NCBI RefSeq assembly: GCF_023078275.1
Contig: NC_062994.1
Span: 9,433,545-9,497,544, forward strand
Length of the DNA: 64,000 nt
Source of the DNA: Leguminivora glycinivorella
Taxonomy: Eukaryota; Arthropoda; Insecta; Lepidoptera; Tortricidae
Direction of reading: 5' to 3'
Both the position numbers and the translations under genes were made by a program. This document shows, piece after piece, positions 33,137 to 44,813 of the stretch (position 1 is the stretch's first letter; each line of letters starts with the position of its first letter). The notes beneath the pieces are model-generated. The model was not told where the DNA came from. It searched no databases and saw only the letters and a list, made by a program, of their open reading frames with translations.

Positions 33137-34038
33137 TATGATTGTTGTTTATTCTAATTATCAATAAAAATCACTGATAATTTATTATTTAATAAAATTC
33201 ACAAGCAATCCGAGAGGCAGAAAATGCAGAAATAGGTTGGTTAGGTTAACTTTTGACTTGACAGTTTTGACACTTTTGACTTGACAGATAAAAGCAGTAT
33301 TTTTGTTTCTGAAACTTGACATCACGTAAGCGTATTTTTCTATTGAAACTCAGCTAGTATTATTTTTATGTTTTCTTCGTTATTATTCAACATTGGTTCA
33401 ACATGATTATGTTATAAATTATCAGTTGTGTTTAATTTAAATGAATATTATTATATCTACTTTGTATGTCTTTCCCATCACGGAACCTTTGGGAGGCGTG
33501 CGCGGGGCCGGAGCCATCGCGTAGAGGCCCTTTTGACACTTTAATGAAATGTAAGGGGTACACCGAGAGGATGTTACCCTTGCCCGTATCATGGGACACA
33601 CTCAGAGGCAACACCCGCCAGGGTAAGGACTATTTGAGAGTTAATGGAATCTATTTATTGGATGAAAGTGATGGACTAAATACTGGGCTATGGGATAAAA
33701 AACCGGACACCTGCCTAATAATACGGTATCCAATTTTATTTCCTGCAGACGGTGACTCGTCCCCACAAGATGGGCCCCCACAAAAAGCGATATCCAAGAT
33801 GGCTCAAGGGCAACACCGGTGTGAGAACTCAGGGTGTCGAGAGGTGTAGGTACACCGCTTTCTGCCCAGTGGCTGTCAAGCCACTGTACCAACTGGCGTC
33901 TTATGCAAATTTCAATCAATCACTTTACTTATTATTACGTAAAAGGTACGTAAAGTTCCAAAAGTCTATAAGGCAATATTGAAAGACAAACTGTAAATTT
34001 TATTAAAAAAGTTTATTTTAACACATACTTAAACTACC
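33137..34038. other. Span between FAM136A and the next family gene, with a retroelement-like remnant
   Basis: About 33460-33930 is GC-richer (AGGCGTGCGCGGGGCCGG, CGTAGAGGCCC, ATGGGCCCCCACAAAAAGCG). It shares a GAGGCCSTTT-type block with 61998-62040, suggesting a dispersed retroelement remnant. The ORFs here (33466-33849 and its antisense) are not convincing genes. The first 300 bases, the FAM136A upstream side, show nothing firm. Confidence 0.35.
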
Positions 34039-36027
34039 TTACAAAATAATAGGCTTACAAAACGGCGACAAATTTGGACACAGCGGCACCGCTAGCGCCG
34101 CGCAACTGCACGGAGAACAGATAGGGAATGCTCCTGTAGAACATCCGCGTCCGCATCCGCATCCGCAACCGCAACCGCATCCACGTCCGCATCCGCACGG
34201 ACCAAACGCTTTCGCCACCACTGGTAAACCACCAGGCAAATACCCTAAACCGCAAGGCAGCTCGCAAGACCTTGGGGTAGGATCAACTGGTCACTGCAGC
34301 ACTTCCTCGGCACTAAAGCTGTCACATACTCACATCCGCAGCCAGGGTTGCAAATACAATCTGTTATTATATCAGTGCAGTTATCGAAAACCAGCTCATA
34401 TTCTATACCACAATCATCATACTCAAGAACTAAGGGGGTGGGTGGAATGTTTTGGACGTAGCAGTTTTTCTCTGGCAAAGTGTCAGCTAAGAGATCACTG
34501 ACGATGAAAAGTTGGAGCGTGTCAATGAGAGATTGGACGACGTTGCCGTCAACGATGGTAGGGGCGGTGGTAGAGACGATGGTAGGTGCGGCAATGGTGG
34601 TAGCCAATTTTGGGCCGCAGTTGTTGGGGCAAGGAGGACATCTGATGCTTTGGCTTAAAGCCACCTGAAATGCGTTAAAGACGTTGAAGTCAGATCTTAT
34701 ATACATTTACAATCGTTTTACTTATGAAATGGCAGTTATTTCATGAGAAGATGAAATTTTTCTATCCAGTCAATGCAACGGAGAAAAGTTTCTAAAATTG
34801 AAAATATTCTCAAAGAAAGTTCTCTATATTGTTTTTTTTTTAATTGAATGGCTTTAGTCCATTATTGGGACTATTTCGCCAGTGTCAAGGTGATATGAGC
34901 TAATACTAATTAGTGATTTTGGTACGGTAAGTACGACAGTGTACGGTGAGTTAGCACTTGTAAATTGATAGCTAGATTTTACAAGAGCACGTGGACTACC
35001 GGCCGTTGACGACAAAAAAGAGGCTAAATGCGTTTCGAGATTATTTTTTCATCAGCTTCTCACTACAACATTAGTTTACTGCATAATAAGCTATCGATAT
35101 TACACTTTAAACAAAATTAATGAGCAAAAGAAAAATAAATTATTGACGACACGAGACCGCTAAGATGGCGCTCGAACCGGAAGTCCCCTCGATATTGGTT
35201 GCTCTTCAGTGAATTTATTGTCAAGCTTCAGAGTCAGTTTCTATGACATTTGATGAGTTGATAAATAAACTCCAGTGTCACGTATAGTCAAACATCAATG
35301 AGGAAGCACACTGACAATTTATTCTGCCAGGCGGCGCCTGTGCAAGTGTCTAGGCATGTCACTGTCATTCATATGTGAGAGAGAGAAAACATATCATCTT
35401 CTCGCTCTCATGTATGAAATTCTTTATCTGTGCAAGGGACTAATAGGGTGGCGCCATCATAAAACCTTTGAGTGTGTCTCCTCATTGAGCGATCGTCAAC
35501 ATTTGAGAAGATTATGTAATTATATCCTTATAATAACCTCAATAGCAACGACAGAATTTCCTAATGAATATTACCCGTAATTTATGAATTTTTGAGAACC
35601 TTTTGCAGCTTGTAGTACATTGCTAATCGATCCACAATATTTACACAAAATTGTAGGTATAAGAACGACAATATTATAATTAAATTCCATCATTATTCTG
35701 ACACTTTTTTATTACATTACCTACTTACTCAAGTAATTAAAACATTAACTAATCAATGTATCTATTTCAATACATTATCAGCGATTTTTGAACTTTATCG
35801 ACATATCACGTCTATTAAGATTATATTGAAAATAGGTTGTCTTGCACATTTTCACGATATTTGCCAAGTTTATACACAACTGTAATTAGGTCAAAAATTT
35901 TTTAAAGGATTAAAGATACTGGATAAAGCTACATTTTAAAAATCAATAACTGTTTACTATTGCGTGCGATCAAAAAGATACTCACATTAAAAAATATGGC
36001 TAGAACAGCAAAATATGCCCAAACCAT
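34039..36027 (-). CDS. Secreted Cys-rich family protein with LQLFI motif; frame broken once
   Basis: Exon 1 is 35986-36027 (MVWAYFAVLAIFFN, then GTGAGT). Exon 2 begins at 34664 after ATTTCAG with V-A-L-S-Q-S-I-R-C-P-P-C-P-N-N-C-G, phase 0. Next come a Thr/Ala/Ile-rich repeat (T-I-V-S-T-T-A-P-T-I-V), the family helix V-V-Q-S-L-I-D-T-L-Q-L-F-I-V-S-D-L-L and an acidic segment with C-N-P-G-C-G-C-E. That frame stops at 34245. Another frame, open from 34290 to its stop at 34039, continues C-E-L-P-C-G-L-G-Y-L-P-G-G-L-P and a C-G-C-G-R-G-C tract, typical of the family. One missing base between 34245 and 34293 would join them into about 220 residues; the CCCC run near 34275 is a candidate. Sequencing error and real pseudogenisation cannot be separated here. 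Adhesive or eggshell-type function is only inferred. Confidence 0.7.
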
Positions 36028-36071
36028 TTTACCAGCTTCTAATAAATGAGTAAAATATACTAACAGCCCTA

Positions 36072-36080
36072 CTTTAAATA
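36072..36080 (-). promoter_or_regulatory. TATA-like box of the 34039-36027 gene
   Basis: TATTTAAAG on the minus strand, 45 bases upstream of the ATG at 36027. Confidence 0.4.
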
Positions 36081-36539
36081 CCTACTAAATAAAATTATCA
36101 TTTAGACATTGAAAATAATAAGAAATCCAAATGGTATTACTAACCTAGTTATGACTTGTGAAATCGAAGAATTGCAATAAAGTCACGGTCACGTAAAGAA
36201 ATTCTTTCGTTTGGTACAGAGTTTATTATTATTTGTTTATTTATTTATTTGAAAACATATTTCAATGACATTGCAGATAAATCCAATGCGCCATGAAATT
36301 TTAACAACAGTAAATACAAACAATAAAATTAAACGATTGATTTGGGCGATGACGTCACAGCGTGGCTCCGTTGCGTCGTTTCCCCCGGTATAGAATTATA
36401 ATAATATTATGATTACTTTTACATGGACGAAGATGTGGCAGATTGAAATGGGTTTACTCCATTTCAAATAGAAAGGCCCGATATCACTTGAGACGGCCAT
36501 CGGGCGGTACCTATCAATAGGATTAGTGAAAACAAAAGA

Positions 36540-36712
36540 TACCGCGTGCCATAGCCGAAAGGCATTTCTACGACGCGAAACGCCACCGAAACGCTGCAGA
36601 AAGGTAGTAAGTCTGGCTCTGTCGCGCCAATACGCAAGAGCGATAGAGATAGATAGCTACGAAAAACATATTATCGTGAGCGTTTCGTGAGCGTTTGTGC
36701 ATTCGGTTACGC
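36540..36712. repeat. MITE, GCCGAATGGCA family
   Basis: Contains AGCCGAAAGGCATTTCT, CGCCAATACGCAAGAGCGAT and TCGTGAGCGTTTGTGCATTC. Other copies: 41601-41903, 46818-46961, 57421-57580, and a fragment at 1961-2020. Confidence 0.6.
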
Positions 36713-36829
36713 ACACTGGTCATTTTACACGCACTTGACGCACTTTTGCTTTGTTTTCACTTTTGTTTCGAAGTGCTCCTAATTAGATAAACATTATACC
36801 TAAGCCCTTTTGTTAAGTTTCAAGTACTT

Positions 36830-37016
36830 AGGGCATTTATTAGTGTGATGAGCACAGATATTTGTTGCTGAGTCATGGTTTCTATGTATCTAAGTATTTA
36901 TATATTATATATATCGTTGTCTGAGTACCCACAACACAAGCCTTCTTGAGCTTACCGTGGGCCTCAGTCAATCTGTGTAAGAATGTCCTATAATATTTAT
37001 TTAATATTTATTTATA
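36830..37016 (+). repeat. Partial SINE body
   Basis: It shares GGGCATTTATT, GAGCACAGATATTTGTTGCTG and GAGTCATGG with the 32.6-kb SINE but lacks the tRNA head. The middle (TCGTTGTCTGAGTACCCACA) defines a variant also seen at 1072-1200 and 12385-12410. Confidence 0.55.
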
Positions 37017-37043
37017 AGTACCATCGGGCCTTCGTATTTGAAA

Positions 37044-37222
37044 TCCATACTATTATTATAAATGGGAAAGTGTGTGTGTCTGTTTGTTTTTCTGTCTTTC
37101 ACGGCAAAACGGAGCGACGGATTGGCGTGATTTTTTAGGTGGAGATAATTGAAGGGATGGAGAGTGACATATGCTACTTTTTGCCTCTTTCTAACGTGAG
37201 CGAAGCCGCGGGCAAAAGCTAG
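37044..37222 (+). mobile_element. Short Helitron-like element
   Basis: Starts TCCATACTATTATTATAAAT and ends GAAGCCGCGGGCAAAAGCTAG followed by T. Confidence 0.55.
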
Positions 37223-37513
37223 TAGATTATATATGTAAGTGGATGAAAATAATATGTCAAAGATTGAGATGGGTAATTATGTTAAGATGGTTTGGGTATG
37301 TAGAGATGATGGATGACAAAAGATGAACGAAATATGTATAGAAAAAGATTGGAAGCTTTTCTCGCCCAAATCGGGGAAACGTTGCAAAAAAGGGTCAGAA
37401 GTACCTACCCGAAACATGGACATGTATGAAGAGCGTTATAAAGTGAGCGAAAGTGGATTGCCAGGATCGTAAAAACCGGCCAAGAGTGTGTCGGTGTCGG
37501 GCCACGCTCAATG

Positions 37514-38019
37514 TAGGGTACCGCAGTATTACCGTATTTTTCTCAAAAACTACTGAACCTATCAAGTTCAAAACAATTTTCCTAGAAAGTTTTTATAAAG
37601 TTCTACTTTTGTGATTTTTTTCATATTTTTTAAACATATTGTTCAAAAGTTAGAGGGGGGGGGGACGCACTTTTTTTATTTCCGATTATTTCCGAAAATA
37701 TTAATATTATAAAAAAACGATCTTTGTAAACCCTTATTCATTTTTAAATACCTATCCAACAATATATCACACGTTGGGGTTGGAATAAAAAAAAACATAT
37801 CAGCCCCCACTTTGAATGTAGGGGGGGTACAATAATAAAACATTTTTTTCCGTTTTTTATTTTTGCACTTTGTTGGCGTGATTGATATACATATTGGTAC
37901 CAAATTTCAGCTTTCTAGTGCTAGCGGTTACTGAGATTATCCGCGGACGGACGGACGGACGGACGGACAGACAGACATGGCGAAACTATAAGGGTTCCTA
38001 GTTGACTACGGAACCCTAA
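37514..38019. repeat. Element with AGGGTACCGCA / TACGGAACCCT ends
   Basis: Longer copy of the 27926-28259 family, with an extra internal 170 bases around TAGGGGGGGTACAATAATAA and a GGAC microsatellite near 37945-37965. Confidence 0.6.
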
Positions 38020-38382
38020 TAATGGAAAACCGTGAAGGATGAATCTTAGAAAACTATAAGATATTTGAACAGTGGTGAAATTAGGTAAGTAGGTACGTGT
38101 GCTTAATTTAATAAATGAAATTTTCTCTTATCAATGTGCATATAACTTGTGACATTCAAAGTAGATCAAATAATGTAATTCGATAAAACGTTACAATAAC
38201 TTGGCAACTTTATTTGATCAACGTTCCGTGACTTATCAGCGATTGGGTATTGTAATAAATAAATATTTGTTTGAAATTAGTATCTAACGTTACATAAGCA
38301 AAATACTCTATCATATTGAGGAAATAGTTCAATGTAAAATTCCTAGATAATGATGTTTACGTAAATATTGCCCCCAGCCGGC

Positions 38383-38645
38383 GTATCATGCTTCTAATTT
38401 TATCACTTATCCACGTGGATAAGACGTCTGTCACGCTTTAGCAAGTATGTCAGTGTGAGAGTGACAGATGTCTTATCATAAATCATAATCATAAATCATT
38501 TATTTGCTTACCATGGTACGTACAGGATGTTACAATAAAATTATTTTAATATGAGCACATGGCACCCTGTGAAGGGTATGGCAATATTCTTAAAAATATG
38601 TACATTGTTTCTTATAACACGTGGATAAGTGATAAAATTGGAAGC
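38383..38645. repeat. TTTTATCACTTATCC MITE split by a nested insertion
   Basis: The left part (AATTTTATCACTTATCCACG.. to GACAGATGTCTTATC) and the right part (CACGTGGATAAGTGATAAAA) form the same element found intact at 45632-45773. They are separated by about 145 foreign bases (38477-38620), beginning with an ATAAATCATAATCATAAATC duplication and including CACCCTGTGAAGGGTATGGC. Confidence 0.6.
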
Positions 38646-40126
38646 TTGGTAGGCCGGCAGGATATGATCCGCTTCATGGCAAGTAGTTTCTATAGCACAG
38701 ATGTCATATATATACCATAGATTAAGCAAGCGTATCTATTTTAGTGTGTCAAATGAACTCAGTAAAATCCACTGAGTCGTCCGTCTTTAATCGCAGCTTG
38801 CAGCTTTCGGGCGTCAATTGCAATTCGGTGCTATAAAAAAATGCACCATTCGACGTATTAAAATTGCCGATATTTTACAAATTTATTAAAAATCTTTACA
38901 TATTCCATGACACAAATAATGACTCTGTTAAACGAAAATAAATTTCAACACAAAACGCTTGGGTATATTTATTGAAATTAAAAAGCCGTTTTTGTCGAAT
39001 CGTTTGTTTATTGCACTGTGGAAATGTACCTGGGCGACCAAGTAGCGGGCCGCTAAACATTATTTTTCAGCAACTTTACAACATGCAACAGCAGGTAGTC
39101 GCTTCAATTCTTTATTGCTTCCATGTTGGTACAAAATTATTACAGGTGGCAGATATAAAAGGCAAGGCACAACACAACATGAGACCCTGTTAGGGTATTG
39201 CAAAAAATATAAATAAAAACTACAACTAAAATATACACACAGAATAAATTAATAAAATACATTATTGAATACATTACTGAATAGCTTATTGAATTACTTT
39301 TGGAATTTATACAAATTAAAATAATCTTGTAAGGAATAAAAACAATTGTCAATTAAGTAATTTTTCAATTTTATAACAAATTTATTATATTTAGTCTCTT
39401 TGGTTATTTTTTTAGGCAAGTTATTGTAAATACGTATAGTTGTCATATGCGGGCTGTTACTACTCATTTGCAAGTAGCTACTCTAGTGAATTTTAATGGC
39501 TAATTAAAACCGTCTTTAAATACGATGGTGCATAATAAGATGGTTATAAATTTAATTATTGGTTTTGTAGGTATCTGATATGAGAGAACTTCGTCAATTT
39601 TGGATCAATGTTTATTTTGACTTGCATGTCATGGGATCATAACATAATATAACAGTCATCGTGTTCGATCGATTCGCGATTTGAAGTGTGTAATAGAGTG
39701 ATCTTAATAACTGGTTAAAAGTGATTTGTTTTTCTGTCGGCCCTTACTTTAAGAACCCCTGACTTAAGATGCGTGTTACTTTGACAGTGACAGCAGTTTC
39801 TTTACGTTTATTCCGTTCAATTCGTTATTGGAATATACACGACTATACTCCGCACTGCAACCTTTTTTGAAAAAAAAAAAACTCTTTTTCGCCCTCACTT
39901 ACAGCATAGTATATAGATGACCTAGGTGCGGTGCGGTCGTGTGTTAGAACTTTAATAACTGCTACATAGCAATGCTGAGCCGAAAGGGGCCGGGGTCACC
40001 CGAAAGGCACAGTGTCCAACCACTGATTAAACTTGCTAAATATGTCATGATTACATAAAACCCTAAGATTAAATAACTATTTTATAATTTCATGCATTCT
40101 TAGGTAAATTTGATAATTGATTATGT

Positions 40127-40133
40127 ATATAAA
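40127..40133 (+). promoter_or_regulatory. TATA box of the 40191-41231 gene
   Basis: TATAAAA, 58 bases before the chosen ATG. A start-like ACAGTT lies 22 bases downstream of it. Confidence 0.5.
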
Positions 40134-40190
40134 ATGACGAAAATAGTTCCAGAAACAGTTCGGTCCAGTGCAGCGAAAGATATTGTTGAC

Positions 40191-41231
40191 ATGATGTTGC
40201 AAAGAAAAGTTTTAGCTTTATTATTAGTAACTAAGGTAAAAAAAAAAATCCCTGAAATACTTCTGTAGACAAAATTATACATTTTGCTAGAATTGGGAGT
40301 TCCTTAACAGTTGGAAAAAACGCTTTATATCAGATTGTCTGATTATAAGACTATTTGTTAAGTTTAAAACTTCCATAAAATGTTTTTTAGGGGGAAGGGG
40401 GTGAAATATTATAGTCTAGCCTTATGTACTTTTTCGATGTAAAATTAGTCATGCTAGTCAAAAAGGAATGTGTATTTGACATTGCTTTTCCACACATCAT
40501 ATGGTAAAGGCTCATCTTATCATTAATAATTATTTTCCTATAAATGCTTCATATACGTACTTATATTATTTCAGATGGCTGTATCCCAGTCAATTTACCC
40601 AACAACAGCAGTATCTTACTCAACAAGTTCAGTTCCAACGATACAAACCCTCCCAGTGTCACCAACTGCAGTCAACCCTATACCAGCTACAGTCAGTCCT
40701 GTGCCAGCTACAGTCACCGCTATACCAGCTACAGGATCACCAGCAAAAGTCACGACTTTACCCATGTCAGCTCAACCAGCAACAGTAACAGCAATGCCAG
40801 TAGGTTCCTCAGCAGCTCCAGCGACATCAGGCGTGAAAGTTACTACAATGCATTCATCATCAATGTCATCACCTGTATCTTCATCGATATTAACAGAACC
40901 AAAAGCCCATTTCCTACCAACACCTATTCCTGATCCAAAAGTAACGATCCTACCTCACGATACGCCTATCCCACCGATAGCAGCAACTGCTCCTCCTGCA
41001 TCGTCCTCAAATATGGGCCATTTGAAGAATATTAAAGAAAAAGGGCCTGCATCTCCGGTAAAAAGAATATCGATGGCATGTACAGAAGATTTCAGCCTTC
41101 CAAATGAAGATTTGTGCCCTGGTTTTCCGTTGAAAGATCTTAAGCCACCAACTGCTAAGAGTAATAAGGGGAATTTGAGTAATCCGATTGATTTTGAAGG
41201 CTTGATAGATGGATTTTTCAGTTGTTTGTAG
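40191..41231 (+). CDS. Secreted Pro/Thr/Ser/Val-rich mucin-like protein (two exons)
   Basis: Exon 1 is 40191-40235 (MMLQRKVLALLLVTK, then GTAAAA). Exon 2 is 40575-41231 after ATTTCAG, reading M-A-V-S-Q-S-I-Y-P-T-T-A-V-S, phase 0, about 233 residues. An upstream in-frame ATG is possible at 40134, but the TATA box at 40127 makes it unlikely. The A-V-S-Q-S-I junction equals A-L-S-Q-S-I of the 34039-36027 gene. The body has P-A-T-V-S-P/T-A-I/V repeats (N-P-I-P-A-T-V-S-P-V-P-A-T-V) and many Ser/Thr, plausible O-glycosylation targets. Next come P-I-P-D-P/P-I-P-P motifs and a more ordered C-terminus with C-T-E-D-F-S-L-P-N-E-D-L-C and a final F-F-S-C-L. The terminal C-L recalls P-P-P-C-L of other members. 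Function unknown. Confidence 0.8.
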
Positions 41232-41368
41232 GCTCATTTACATGATGCGAGAACTTGCGAGTTTTAATACATTGCGGTTTTTGAATGGTTTTTCAGAATT
41301 ATATATAACCTCAACATGCCGCAATGTAACTAAAGTCACATGAGAGTAGCACACCGGCATCTAAGTCA
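41232..41368. repeat. MITE, second copy of the 17.9-kb family
   Basis: Shares ACATTGCGGT, ATATAACCTCA, CAATGTAACTAAAG and CATCTAAGTCAG with 17899-18034. It begins at the stop codon of the 40191-41231 gene. Confidence 0.5.
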
Positions 41369-41600
41369 GTTTTAAAGAAGATAAGATAAAATTGACATAT
41401 TGTGACATATGGCAGGAAGTTTCGCAGGATCAGGACAGGTGGCGTGCTCTCGTTTTAGAGGTCAAGATTCTCTTTAGATTGCAGAGCCATATTAGTTTGT
41501 AATAATACTCGTAGAAGATGAACAAGTGCCACAACTGATAATTCAAATAAGATTTAATAATAAATGTAGGTAGTTATAAAAGAAAGAAAGGTTATAATCA

Positions 41601-41903
41601 GGGTGGCTAGCCGAATGGCACAATCGCTCACGAAACGCTCACGAAACGAAGCGCTAGTAGATATCTATCTCTATCGCGCTTGCGTATTGGCGCGACAGAG
41701 CCAGCGGCGTATCGCTTTCGTTTGGCGTCGGAGAAATGCCATTCGGCTACGGGGCCTGGCCCCGTAGCCGAATGGCATTTCTCCGACGCCAAACGAAAAC
41801 GAAACGTAGTCCGGCTCTGTTGCGCCAATACGCAAGAGCGATAGGGATAGATATCTACTAGCGTTTCGTTTCGTGAGCGTTTGTGCCATTCGGCTACGCA
41901 CCC
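41601..41903. repeat. Head-to-head pair of GCCGAATGGCA MITEs
   Basis: Two copies in opposite orientation meet at GGGGCCTGGCCCC (about 41752-41764). Each runs from GCCGAATGGC..GCTCACGAAACG to CGCCAATACGC..GAAATGCCATTCGGC. A pair of back-to-back insertions forms a long hairpin. Confidence 0.65.
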
Positions 41904-42234
41904 AGAAATGATAAACGGTTATTGACCGTTCATCAATCCTACTTTTTACAATAGAGAAGGACATAAAAACAAAATGTTCACCGCACCAACTGGTAAAGGC
42001 TTTCTTTGCTATTCGAAAACAATTGGCAAAATTGCATTTTATCCACAAGAGTGCAAAGTAAATTCATACAAATTTTAACTTGATGTCTTAAGCTGGCTAG
42101 TAGATTACGAAAGTAAAATACAAATACCTAAGATAAAACTGAAATTAGTTGTTTTAATTCTTGAATCCCTTAGTAGTAAAATAATTTAACTATTTATTTT
42201 ATTAGGAATATCTAATCCATTTTCTACTTTTTGA

Positions 42235-42365
42235 TGGAAAATTTTGCTGGCTTGGTTGAAGTCTTGGTGGCTCAGTTGGCAGAACGCTGGAGTATCGAGT
42301 ATCGACCCAGAGACTATGAGTTCAAGTCTCACCCAGGGCACTAATTTTCCAGTTTTAAATTTAAT
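42235..42365 (+). repeat. tRNA-like SINE fragment
   Basis: TGGCTCAGTTGGCAGAACGC (A-box-like) and GAGTTCAAGTCTCACCC (B-box-like) are flanked by GGCTTGGTTGAAGTCTTGG and CCAGTTTTAAATTTAAT. It matches 50548-50672. The anticodon arm is not consistent, so it is not a tRNA gene. Confidence 0.6.
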
Positions 42366-42581
42366 CTAATCGATTGTTGCTTATTTATCAATTTCACATA
42401 GTATATAATTATATATTAGCAAATATGTAGATGGAATTAGTTAACAGATAAAAACCTGATAACTAAAAAACAAATAAATACAGCTACTTATGTTCATTTT
42501 GACCTCATTTTAACTTAAACGGCTAAGAAAGTCAAGGAATAACTAAAACAAATATTTAAATATAATTTTATATAAAATAAC

Positions 42582-43299
42582 ATGATGGCACTAAAAACTT
42601 TTATGATATCGTGTATTTTGGCCACACAGTATAAGGTAAGCTTTACAAACCTAAATTTACCAAAAAGTTAAATGAACAAAATTCATTCACCAAATACCTA
42701 CTAAGTATCCAAGTCTTTTTTTTTACAAAATTTCGTGTCATCAAAGAAAAAGTTCAATAAAAAAAAAATCTGGACTTGCATTTTTATCAATGCATCTATA
42801 TTTTATTATTATAATAATTCAACCTGTCTTTGGTAAATCACAGGCCACAATATAAATGCGTATTTTATTCTCATTGGTTCCGTATAATTTTACTTATAAT
42901 ATATTTTACTTTCAGGTCGCAATTTCACAATGCATACGCCAGCCCATCTGTCAAAAGGTCGTCCAACCCATACTCCCCCCCATTATCCCCCCAATTATCA
43001 ACCCCACAACCATAATCACAGACTGCACTCCAAGATCCTGCCAAAACCTTGCTGATACCTTACAACTCATGATTGTTTGCAACCTTCTTGAAAATTCCAA
43101 CTGTGGGGTCTGTGGGTGCAATGACTGCAACCCCAATTCAATTTGCAACTGTGTTTCACCTTGTGGTTGCATTTCACCGTGCGGTTGCAACGTAATTTCA
43201 CCTAGCATTGTTTCACCTAGCGTTGTATCACCTAATTTGTTTGGGAACAATTTATTAGCGACTAGTCCTTATAATAAGCTGTTTAATTTATGTATTTAA
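42582..43299 (+). CDS. Secreted Cys-rich family protein with LADTLQLMI motif (two exons)
   Basis: Exon 1 is 42582-42635 (MMALKTFMISCILATQYK, then GTAAGC). Exon 2 is 42916-43299 after ACTTTCAG, reading V-A-I-S-Q-C-I-R-Q-P-I-C, phase 0, about 145 residues. A Pro/Ile stretch (I-L-P-P-I-I-P-P-I-I-N-P) leads to D-C-T-P-R-S-C and the family helix N-L-A-D-T-L-Q-L-M-I-V-C-N-L-L-E-N. C-G-V-C-G-C-N-D-C-N and S-P-C-G-C repeats follow, then S-P-S-I-V-S-P-S-V-V-S repeats and a final L-C-I. This is the shortest intact member and closest to the intact part of the 34039 gene. The reading frame is unbroken and the stop is followed at once by AATAAA-type sequence. A decayed second copy lies at 44814-45475. Disulphide-rich extracellular structural function is inferred. 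Confidence 0.85.
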
Positions 43300-44456
43300 T
43301 AAATAATAACAGTATTTATGACAATGTGTTTTTTTTTCTATGTGTCATTTGACCTTCTAACATTCTATATAATAAAATCTACAAGGGTGAATTTCTCAGC
43401 GTGATTTTTTTGTGGCGGAGATGATAATCATTATGTGGGCTAATTGTTTCCGGGTTTTTATTTTTTTTATGAAAACCAATCCTAAAATACTACCTTCGGC
43501 AACATTGCAAATTGTTACAAGTGTTATGTTTATTTAAAAATAATTTTCCATCGAAATTCTAATTTTGGTGTAGCGTCCAGAGCCTGTTTTTAGCGGATTA
43601 TTGCTATGGTAAATCCAGTAAATCCGCAGCTACTTATAAAGAAGACGTGCCATAACTTCATTCTTTATTACATTAAGTATATTTTAAGATGACATAAGTC
43701 AATATTATTATACAATTTGACACTTATAACTGAGCACCGGAAAAAGTTGTCCGTCTGGGGAAAGAAACCAATTTTGTTGTGGTAAGTATTGAAATCATTT
43801 TTTTTTATGGTATCAATGGAAAGGTCTTTTTAAACGTTTTTGACGTAAAAAGTATCCCCCCCCTCTATTTTTATAACTACAGCAAGACGAACAAACTTGG
43901 CCGGTTTTTATGGTTAAACGAGTGTCGTAACATGACCATTCAGGTTCGTTCCTGCATTTAGACATGACACAAGTGTCATACCTTGCTGGATTGGTCCGCC
44001 CCACACAAAAATATCTAATTTTGGTGGGTCGTAATACTTTTTCCACCAAAATTGCATAAATTTTGGTGGTGAACAAATTGAGGGCAGTAACGTTTTTGTT
44101 TCTATTTGAAAAGTATTTATTACATGTTAAAAGTTTATTATTTCAAGTAGAAAATAATAGAAAAATGAATAAAAGGCTTTATTTTTGATTTTATTTTTTA
44201 TTTTTGTGGGTAGACCAATTTTGGTGGCGACCATGTCATTGAAATCGCAATTTCTCTAAAACTACTTATTATAATGAAAGGTCATTGATACATAACATTG
44301 GTAATAATTAGTTATGTAACATCAGTACATAATTTCAACAAAAATTACAAAACTAAAAAAATCCACCAAAATTAGGCAAATTTCGAGTATGTTGAAATCC
44401 ACCCACAAGTAAAAACACAAAAAAGATTATGTTGGCAATTCTTTTTTATCTATAGA

Positions 44457-44635
44457 CTAGCTTTTCTTGGCTTCGCTCGCGTTAGAAAGAGACAAAAAGT
44501 AGCCTATGTCACTCTTCATCCCTTCAATTATCTCCACCTAAAAATCACGCCAATCCGTCGCTCCATTTTGCCGTGAAAGACGGACAAACAAACAGACACA
44601 CACACTTTCCCATTTAAGTATACTATTAGTATGGA
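44457..44635 (-). mobile_element. Short Helitron-like element
   Basis: Reverse-oriented copy: CTAGCTTTTC..GCGAAG at the left, TACTATTAGTATGGA at the right. The shared GTGTGTGTCTGTTTGTTTG block is present. Confidence 0.55.
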
Positions 44636-44813
44636 TGGATATCTGTCTACCTAAAGATACTTGACACTTTTGTGCAACAAAGTTTAAAATAAAATAATCA
44701 TAATTTCTTAATGTACTTCTTTCTTAGTTGTCAAAGCGGACCGCAGGCTCCCATGAGCTGTGGTAAAATGCCGGGATAACGCAAGGAATGATGATGAATT
44801 TCTTAATGTATTT

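Larger units (their letters stand above)
36028..40190. other. Intergenic span between divergent family genes
   Basis: Holds the repeats at 36540, 36830, 37044, 37514 and 38383. 38730-40120 shows no supported exon; the ORF at 38972-39193 lacks any signature. A short A-rich block with simple sequence occurs near 39871. Confidence 0.4.

Noticed and set aside
33466..33849. 127-codon plus-strand ORF
   Set aside because: It lies in a GC-rich retroelement-like remnant, with an equally long antisense ORF and no recognisable domain.
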